The notes under the pieces were generated by a model. That model saw nothing but the letters and a program-made list of their open reading frames with translations, searched no databases and had not been told where the DNA came from. Shown in pieces: positions 1-5,796 of a DNA stretch of 10,874 bases; position 1 is the stretch's first letter, and each line of letters opens with the position of its first letter. Made by a program: the position numbers and the translations under genes. The DNA comes from a bacterium. Its GTDB lineage: Bacteria; Cyanobacteriota; Vampirovibrionia; Obscuribacterales; Obscuribacteraceae. The DNA lies in NCBI GenBank assembly GCA_030431355.1, contig JAUIJG010000161.1, forward strand, positions 1 through 10,874, written 5' to 3'.

Positions 1-683
1 TGTATGGAGCGATCCGGGGTCTCGGCTACAGGATCTGCAAAAGTGACATAGACCCTCTTGTAACCCTTCGCCGCTTTCATCGCCTCCCGGGCAAGCCTGA
101 TCGCATCTAGCTTAAGTTCAGAGTCGAGCACCCATCCGTCAATGTGAACAAGCACCTCTACGTCCTGGCCTTTAATCTTGGTCTGAATCCGCCTTCTTCC
201 TGTGGACTTTCTCGATGCTTCCAGATAATTGGCCACCCTTTTCCCCACGTCATCCATCTCTCCAGATTTCAAGGGAATCGATGCAATTAAGTCAGCCTTA
301 GAAACCTCTCCGGCGGCAAAAGCTTTTACGTCCCCCAGAGAGACCGAAGCCTTCTTGAAATTGGAAAGGGTAGGTTCAAAGAAATAGACGGTTACCCTGG
401 CAATGTTTTCCGGCTTCATATCAAAGACTGCCTTGGCAGCCAATACAGCTTCTATTTTGCAGTCCGAATCGTTGGCGTTGCTGTTTCTGTAGGTTGAAAT
501 AACTACCTCACTATTTCCTATCCTCGCTGTCACCCTTGTGCCTGGTGCAAATACTTCGCCGGATTCAAGGCTTTGAACCAGACTGCTGCTGTCTAGGTCC
601 TGGGCAAAAGCACCAGAAAAAACACCGGGACCAATAGTAATGGCGCCTGCCAGGACGGTGGCAAGAACAGAATTAAGCTTCAT
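1..683 (-). CDS. Secreted protein of unknown function with an internal duplication (C-terminus beyond window edge)
   Basis: The reading frame is open from an ATG at 683 to the left edge (227 codons), so the C-terminus is missing. Residues 1-27 look like a signal peptide: a Lys at position 3, a hydrophobic core, and an A-F-A/Q site after residue 27. The protein is therefore probably exported. I do not recognise a family. The mature part holds two related segments, about residues 54-104 and 170-218. Each has a beta-like stretch, then an amphipathic helix (KIEAV..AAKA in one, KLDAI..AREA in the other), then a strand ending in F-x-[ED]-P (RVTVYFFEP and RVYVTFADP). A possible SD (AGGTG) sits just upstream of the ATG. 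The gene lies 91 bases downstream of the TPR lipoprotein on the same strand and may be cotranscribed with it. The frame, signal peptide and clean start make it a confident gene; its role is unknown. Confidence 0.85.
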   Translation of the reverse strand, partial: MKLNSVLATVLAGAITIGPGVFSGAFAQDLDSSSLVQSLESGEVFAPGTRVTARIGNSEVVISTYRNSNANDSDCKIEAVLAAKAVFDMKPENIARVTVYFFEPTLSNFKKASVSLGDVKAFAAGEVSKADLIASIPLKSGEMDDVGKRVANYLEASRKSTGRRRIQTKIKGQDVEVLVHIDGWVLDSELKLDAIRLAREAMKAAKGYKRVYVTFADPVAETPDRSI

Positions 684-774
684 GGGACACCTACAAGTAG
701 AATCTGTGGGAAAAGGTTATTTCTAACATACCCCAGGACAATCCTAAAAAAAACAATCTCAGACGAGGAAGTAG

Positions 775-2652
775 CTACTTAGCGCCTTTTTTACCCTGAG
801 CCGGGGCACTCTTAGCTTGATCCATATAATAAGGAACATTGATTAAAACATCAGCCTCGTCCGGATCCAGATCCAGTCCGTCTTTTCGAACCCTGGAAGC
901 GTCACGTTTCAAACCCATCTGCTCCAGAGAGTGAGCGATTCTGTATAAGTCTTCAGGACGATTCCCTTTTCTAGCGCTAGCAGCTTTACGAAGCGCCCTC
1001 GCTCTCAAATCTTTATTGCCGGACTTTTTATACAACTCGGCCAGATTGGTCCAACTGGTGGCATCATCAGGATCATACTTCACCGCTTTCTCAAAAGAAC
1101 CGATGGCGGTCTTCAGATCCTTGTCCGCAATAGCGATGAGACCTAGATTATGCCAGGCGAATGCATAGTGAGGATCGATTGAGAGAGCTTTCGTTAGTAG
1201 TTTCCGTGCCGGGTCCGGCTTATCATCAATCAAGAAAAGTGAGGCCAGGGTGGCAAGCAAAAACGGACTATCAGGATTCAACCGGGCTGCTTTCATGGCG
1301 CAACGCTTAGCCTCTTTCAAGTTGCCCATCTCGCGATTAGACTCGGCCAGATTTCCCCAGGCCAGCGCATAGCCAGGATCATACTTAACAGCATCGGCGA
1401 AAGCTTTGAGCGCTTCATCGGTCTTCCCCGAGTAAGAGAGCGCACAACCAAGACTGTTGTATATGGAAGCGCGGGAAGGGTTCATACTTAGAGCCACGTT
1501 CAAATAGTTGATAGATTTCTTTAAATTGAAACGCACCAACTCCAGTCGACCCAGCTGATATACAGGAAAGTACCAGGAAGGTTGCCTCTTTCTCGCTTCC
1601 TTCAGCAGCGTCTCAGCCTTATTAAACTCACCTTTATCCCTATAGAGGACCGCAGCATCAACCAGTCCGGAGGAATTTGCAGGATCGACCTGGGCGGATT
1701 TTTCATAATACTTCAGCGCCTCATCATACTTGCCCTCGGCCCGGCTTAAGTATCCAAAGCAGGACCAGCTCACCGCCTTATTCGGATACTTAGCGGTCAA
1801 TTCTTTGAAAGCCCCCCGCGCTTTTGAGTACATTTTCTGGTCCTGGTAAAGCACGCCAAGAAACTTGAGGGCAAAGAAGTGCTTCGGATTTAGTCGAAGA
1901 CTCTTTTTATAAGCACTCTCAGCCCTGTCGTAGTCTTTCATACAGTGGTAATCGTAGGCCAGCCTATACCAGGTATCCGCGTCTTGGGGAGCCAGCTCCA
2001 GAGCTTTCAACAAATATCTCTCTGCTTCTTTGCCCTTCTGACGCTCAATCTTAATCCGAGCAGCCATCTTCCAAATTTTAGATTCACCAGGAGCCAATTT
2101 AGTTAAATAATCGAAGACCTTCTCAGATTGCGCGAAGTTGCTTCGGCGGGCGTAGAGCAAACCCAGGTTCGACCAGGCGGTATAGTATCTCGGATCTAGT
2201 AAAACCGCTCTTTCATAAGCTTTTAAGGCGTTATCAAACAGCTTCTCTTCGTTATAAATTACACCCTTGGCGTTCCATAGCGGTGGATAATCCGGAGTCA
2301 GCACGGCAGCCTCTCGCACCATAGACAGTGCTTTCTTCCACTCACCTTTTGCGGCCAGGGATTTTACCTCCTTGCAGACAGCAAGGGATCTCTTCTCCTT
2401 TTCGTTACCAGGAGGAGTCACGTATTTATCCGGGTCTTTCAGGGGAACAACCGCCTTCAAGAAGTTAAAATCTTCGATTCGAGAAGGCTTCTTATCCCCG
2501 GGCAATTTCTTCTTGCGCTCGGTCTTTAAATCATTCCTTTCGACAGGCTTCTCCTGCTCCTTGACACAGGATGTTGCCAGAGTCGGCAGCAGGGATAGCA
2601 GAAGGGACAAAGTCAAAAATCGCGTGGAATAGATTTCTGCGGATTGTTTCAT
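775..2652 (-). CDS. TPR-repeat lipoprotein, about 15 tandem TPR units
   Basis: Tetratricopeptide-repeat protein, probably a lipid-anchored scaffold for protein-protein contacts in the envelope. From the ATG at 2652 it has 625 residues. Residues 12-28 are hydrophobic and end in L-A-T-S-C, a usable lipobox with Cys29 as the lipidation site. A charged linker (about 30-89) follows, then about 15 units of 34 residues (about 90-600). Most units run head to tail without a gap and show the TPR signature: W/Y near position 3, G/A at 8, Y at 10, A at 20 and 27, and usually a D/N-P ending. The C-terminal tail is short and Ala/Lys-rich. The start is uncertain: an in-frame TTG at 2670 would add six residues, and the strong AGAGGTGG (about 2689-2696) is too far from either start to decide. 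An in-frame TAG further upstream excludes longer forms. No enzymatic domain is seen, and the partner is unknown. Confidence 0.9.
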   Translation of the reverse strand: MKQSAEIYSTRFLTLSLLLSLLPTLATSCVKEQEKPVERNDLKTERKKKLPGDKKPSRIEDFNFLKAVVPLKDPDKYVTPPGNEKEKRSLAVCKEVKSLAAKGEWKKALSMVREAAVLTPDYPPLWNAKGVIYNEEKLFDNALKAYERAVLLDPRYYTAWSNLGLLYARRSNFAQSEKVFDYLTKLAPGESKIWKMAARIKIERQKGKEAERYLLKALELAPQDADTWYRLAYDYHCMKDYDRAESAYKKSLRLNPKHFFALKFLGVLYQDQKMYSKARGAFKELTAKYPNKAVSWSCFGYLSRAEGKYDEALKYYEKSAQVDPANSSGLVDAAVLYRDKGEFNKAETLLKEARKRQPSWYFPVYQLGRLELVRFNLKKSINYLNVALSMNPSRASIYNSLGCALSYSGKTDEALKAFADAVKYDPGYALAWGNLAESNREMGNLKEAKRCAMKAARLNPDSPFLLATLASLFLIDDKPDPARKLLTKALSIDPHYAFAWHNLGLIAIADKDLKTAIGSFEKAVKYDPDDATSWTNLAELYKKSGNKDLRARALRKAASARKGNRPEDLYRIAHSLEQMGLKRDASRVRKDGLDLDPDEADVLINVPYYMDQAKSAPAQGKKGAK

Positions 2653-2727
2653 GGCAAACACAACTTTCAAAAGCCAATATCGAAAAAGCCACCTCTAAGA
2701 TCGTACTCTATTTTCAACCGGCGATGG

Positions 2728-2733
2728 TAAAAT
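2728..2733 (+). promoter_or_regulatory. Candidate extended -10 promoter for the ferredoxin/MBL gene
   Basis: TAAAAT at 2728-2733 is preceded by TG at 2725-2726 with one base between, giving an extended -10 (TGnTAAAAT). It lies 35 bases before the ATG at 2769, in the divergent gap. No convincing -35 is present, which extended -10 promoters tolerate. It rests on motif match and position only. Confidence 0.35.
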
Positions 2734-2768
2734 TCCAGTACGGAAGAAGATCAAGGAGCTGGTAGACC

Positions 2769-3632
2769 ATGGCAGATATCAAAAAGAAAGTGCCTGCCAG
2801 CATCCCCGGTGACTTTTTTGTTGACACCACTTGCATCAACTGTGATACCTGCAGACAACTCTGCCCGAGCGTCTTTGAAGACGACGGAGAATATTCCTAC
2901 GTCCTCAAACAACCGCAGAAGGAGCACGAGAGACGCAGTGCAACCAGAGCGCTTCTAGCCTGCCCCACCGGCTCCATCGGAAACAAAGGAGAGAATCGAG
3001 TAGTAGAAGTCATGGAAGACTTCCCACTCTTGATCGAAGAACCTGTCTACTACACCGGCTTCAACTCGCCACTCTCTTTTGGAGGCAACAGCTTTTTCAT
3101 AAAGGAGAGAGAAGGAAACTGGCTAATAGATTCTCCCAAATTCAACAACCATCTAATCAATTGGTTCGAACAACAGGGTGGGATCAAATATATTTTTCTG
3201 ACCCACGAAGATGATGTGGCGGAAGCCGAAAAATATGCCGATCAATTCCAGGCTAAAAGGATAATTCACAAACATTCTCTTGAAGCAGAACCAGATTCTG
3301 AGATTGTGATAGAAGATTTTTCTTCCCTGGAATTTTTGACAGACTTCCGGATCATCCCCACTCCCGGCCACACAAAAGGACATATGGTGCTCATTTACAA
3401 AGACAAGTTTCTTTTCAGTGGAGATCATTTGTACGTTAGTAGAAAAACCGGTGACCTTGCCGCCCACAGAAAACACTGCTGGTATTCATGGAAGGAGCAG
3501 ACAAACTCCATGAAAAAATTGATGGACTTCCAATTTGAATGGATCCTGGCTGGCCATGGTGACCGAGGTAGATTTGAAAAAGATGCGGTTAAAAAACAAC
3601 TGAAGAAGCTGATTGAAAATATGGCATCCTGA
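2769..3632 (+). CDS. Ferredoxin-domain / metallo-beta-lactamase-fold fusion protein
   Basis: A 287-residue cytoplasmic protein with two domains. Residues about 15-75 form a 4Fe-4S ferredoxin-like domain: C22-x2-C25-x2-C28-x3-C32-P, then C65-P-T-G. In single-cluster ferredoxins the first three Cys and the distal Cys bind the cluster, with the remaining Cys spare. Residues about 85-285 form an MBL fold: LTH146-E-D148-D149, TPGH201, SGD219-H and AGH263-G. The classical HxHxDH motif is altered (H146 kept, the next positions D148/D149/V/A), so the metal site differs from standard hydrolases of this fold. The CWYSW segment at 237-241 is, as I recall, typical of this fusion family in cyanobacteria and plants. 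The start is supported by AAGGAG at 2753-2758, ten bases before the ATG. The substrate is unknown; a redox-linked hydrolase or oxidoreductase is plausible. It is convergent with the next gene, 28 bases away. Confidence 0.9.
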   Translation: MADIKKKVPASIPGDFFVDTTCINCDTCRQLCPSVFEDDGEYSYVLKQPQKEHERRSATRALLACPTGSIGNKGENRVVEVMEDFPLLIEEPVYYTGFNSPLSFGGNSFFIKEREGNWLIDSPKFNNHLINWFEQQGGIKYIFLTHEDDVAEAEKYADQFQAKRIIHKHSLEAEPDSEIVIEDFSSLEFLTDFRIIPTPGHTKGHMVLIYKDKFLFSGDHLYVSRKTGDLAAHRKHCWYSWKEQTNSMKKLMDFQFEWILAGHGDRGRFEKDAVKKQLKKLIENMAS

Positions 3633-3660
3633 TCCTGTCAGAATTCTTCTGCAAAAGACT

Positions 3661-5001
3661 CTATTTCTCCGCGTTCTTCAAACTTTCCAATCGCTCGATT
3701 CTAGCATTCAAGGCGCTTACCGCCAGACTATCCCCGTTAGCTTCTTTAAGCTCCTTCAAAAACTTGAGACAGCTGACCAGTCGTGCGCTCTCCTCTCCAT
3801 AAACAGATTCCTGAATCTTGATCGCTTTGTTTAGATAGACCTCGGCATCTTCCTGACGCTCCCTCTCATGATAGAGCCTTGCCAGACCCTGATAAGCCCT
3901 GGCAAGATGAGGGTTCTGAGAACCGACTGAATTTTCTAGAACCGTTGCCGCTCTCTGGTAGACAGGCTCCGCCTCTGAAAACTTCTTGTCCTCTTCCAAC
4001 TCGACACCCAGATTTATAAGTTCCAGACCAAGCTCGGGATGCTCCTCTCCGAGAGTCTCTTCAATAAGTTTGATACCGGATCGCAGATACTCTTCCGACT
4101 TCTTCAAATCCCCCTTGTCACCGTACAGGAGACCCAGGTGACAGAGCAGCATGGCACTGTGTTTACTCTTCTCCCCGTAATACTTATTGGAAAGAGCAAG
4201 GGCTTCCAGACCAAACTGTTCAGACTTTTCATACTGCTTGGCGCGGCGATAAAACTCCGAGGCAGCACTCATCGTCTTCACAAGAAGATGGCTGTCCGCT
4301 CCGTAGTAGTCCTTCTCCAGTTTAAGCGCTTCCTGATAAAGTCGGTCCGCTTCCTCATAGTCACCCTGTCCATCCACTATCGCGGCAAGTTTACCCAGGG
4401 TCTTCAAAACAGCAGATTTATCTTTGATGCGACTGGAGTAATCCAGGGCCGTGTTCACATATTCCCTGGCTTCCCAGTAGCCTTCCAGATAACCCACCGC
4501 CGTGGCAAGGTTCGAGAGAATCCTCACATAAATTGGCTTGTTTTTGTTCTTCACATGCTCCGATTCCGCTATCTTTAATGCTTGAACAAAATAAGTCTTG
4601 GCCCGGGCAATATTTCCTTCTTCCATATAGGCCCGGCCGATATCGTTGAGGTCCTCTGCCAATACAGGACTATCGGGTTTTACAATGCGCTTGTCAATTT
4701 CAAAGGCGCGTTTAAAGAAAGTAACAGCTTCATCAAATCTGGACTGCTCCAGATAAACTGCCCCCAGAGCCGATATGCTTCGAGTAAATCGATCGTTCTT
4801 AGGTCCTTTCTGTTCGGCGATAGCAGAGGCGGTGGAAAATTTCTTCTCCGCCTCTTCAAAATCACCACCCTTCATGGCAAGCCGACCCTGCTCCATAAGC
4901 TCGGTCCAATTGCCGCTGGGTTTCTCGCAACCCCAGAGCAATCCGACACCACCGAAGACAAAAGAGATAAGCACTGCGAGGGGAAGATTGCGATTTTTCA
5001 T
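3661..5001 (-). CDS. TPR-repeat lipoprotein (kinesin-light-chain-like TPRs)
   Basis: A 446-residue protein from the ATG at 5001; an adjacent in-frame TTG at 5004 would add one residue. The N-terminus is a short basic stretch, a hydrophobic segment and the lipobox L-L-W-G-C with Cys25, so it is probably a lipoprotein anchored outside the cytoplasmic membrane. The rest is about nine helical hairpins spaced by about 42 residues, as in kinesin-light-chain-type TPRs: recurrent G-x-x-H/N-P/S followed by a Leu-rich helix, a Gly turn and A-E-x-x-Y/L. The last three units repeat at exactly 42 residues. The C-terminal 30 residues are a short charged helix. No catalytic domain is visible; a scaffold role is inferred. 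It lies 78 bases downstream of msrA on the same strand, so cotranscription is possible. Only a weak SD (AGG close to the start) is visible. Confidence 0.9.
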   Translation of the reverse strand: MKNRNLPLAVLISFVFGGVGLLWGCEKPSGNWTELMEQGRLAMKGGDFEEAEKKFSTASAIAEQKGPKNDRFTRSISALGAVYLEQSRFDEAVTFFKRAFEIDKRIVKPDSPVLAEDLNDIGRAYMEEGNIARAKTYFVQALKIAESEHVKNKNKPIYVRILSNLATAVGYLEGYWEAREYVNTALDYSSRIKDKSAVLKTLGKLAAIVDGQGDYEEADRLYQEALKLEKDYYGADSHLLVKTMSAASEFYRRAKQYEKSEQFGLEALALSNKYYGEKSKHSAMLLCHLGLLYGDKGDLKKSEEYLRSGIKLIEETLGEEHPELGLELINLGVELEEDKKFSEAEPVYQRAATVLENSVGSQNPHLARAYQGLARLYHERERQEDAEVYLNKAIKIQESVYGEESARLVSCLKFLKELKEANGDSLAVSALNARIERLESLKNAEK

Positions 5002-5079
5002 CAACCTAATCTATCAGCTTCCACCCGGGACCTCAAGTCAGCCGATCACAAAAAGCACCATATATAGCACCAGCCAAAA

Positions 5080-5661
5080 TCACATGCGATTCTTTTTGTA
5101 GTAGTCCTGGTGATACTCTTCCGCTTCGTGAAAAGTTTTAGCGGGTTTTATCACCGTATAAAGTTTCTGTTTGTATTCTTTTTCAAAACGTTTTTTAACA
5201 TCGGAGGCTATCTGTCTCTCTTTCTCCGTTCGATAAAAGATTGCCGAGCGATACTGGCCACCCTTGTATGAACGCTGGTCGTAAAATGGCTTGTGAAGCC
5301 GAAAGAATTCCTCCAAAATCTTTTCATAAGAGACCACTTTAGGGTCATAGAAAACTTGAACAGCTTCGGCATGGCCGGTATCACCGGAACAGACTTTAGG
5401 ATAATTAGGCTTCTCGTCCGTGCCACCGGTATAGCCTACAGTGGTGGACTCCACCCCTTTTACCTTTTGCAGTGCCGCTTCAACACCCCAGAAACAGCCG
5501 GCGGCCAGGGTTGCCTGTCTCAACCCTTTCTTCTTATCCTGGCTCGGTGCCCCCTTATCCGCTCGAGATTGTCCCTTCGCGGTAATGCTCATCTGGTTGC
5601 CATAAGATAGAAGAACAACAAGCGCGCCTATTAAAAAAATCAGACCCAGCCCGCTTTTCAT
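5080..5661 (-). CDS. msrA: Peptide methionine sulfoxide reductase MsrA with N-terminal export/anchor segment
   Basis: Reduces the S-epimer of methionine sulfoxide in proteins back to methionine. The 193-residue protein has a hydrophobic stretch at residues 4-20 without a lipobox Cys (signal peptide or membrane anchor), then a basic linker, then the MsrA domain from about residue 49. The catalytic motif is GCFWG with Cys56. Other family marks are GYTGG, CSGDTGHAEAVQV (Cys91), YDQRSYKGGQYRSAIFY and FHEAEEYHQDYY. The only cysteines are 56 and 91; the C-terminal resolving cysteines of the E. coli-type enzyme are absent, so recycling must use Cys91, a thiol partner or a 1-Cys route. The start is backed by AGAGG nine bases upstream and a candidate promoter further up. 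The exported location suggests repair of envelope proteins, perhaps including the neighbouring lipoproteins (inference). It is divergent from dnaX. Confidence 0.96.
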   Translation of the reverse strand: MKSGLGLIFLIGALVVLLSYGNQMSITAKGQSRADKGAPSQDKKKGLRQATLAAGCFWGVEAALQKVKGVESTTVGYTGGTDEKPNYPKVCSGDTGHAEAVQVFYDPKVVSYEKILEEFFRLHKPFYDQRSYKGGQYRSAIFYRTEKERQIASDVKKRFEKEYKQKLYTVIKPAKTFHEAEEYHQDYYKKNRM

Positions 5662-5693
5662 CTTTAAAAACCTCTGTATCGACGCTATTTCGG

Positions 5694-5699
5694 ATATTA
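5694..5699 (-). promoter_or_regulatory. Candidate extended -10 promoter for msrA
   Basis: Read on the minus strand, TAATAT (5699 to 5694) is preceded by TG and one spacer base (5702-5700), an extended -10 with five of six consensus bases. Transcription would start about 25 bases before the msrA ATG, leaving a short leader that holds the AGAGG ribosome site. No good -35 is seen. Confidence 0.45.
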
Positions 5700-5796
5700 C
5701 CAGATTTGAATGAAATAGACTAAATGGAAGGTCGGAAGGCTTCCAGCCTCAAAAAATACTGTACGATATGTTTTTGATCATTTGACCTTATAAAAG

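Noticed and set aside
746..753. Run of T on the minus strand after the TPR gene as a terminator
   Set aside because: Only a 3-bp hairpin (CTC/GAG) precedes it, too weak to call an intrinsic terminator.
2571..2765. Plus-strand 64-codon frame ending just before the ferredoxin/MBL gene
   Set aside because: It is antisense to the signal peptide of the TPR lipoprotein and lacks any sign of a real product.
5726..5750. GGAAG/CTTCC and AGGCT/AGCCT inverted repeats between msrA and dnaX
   Set aside because: They are short overlapping palindromes. No U-run follows in either direction, and nothing marks them as an operator beyond chance.
5782..5794. TTGACC and TATAAA just before dnaX as promoter elements
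   Set aside because: They lie next to each other without a spacer and too close to the start codon to act as a -35/-10 pair. I could not identify a credible dnaX promoter.
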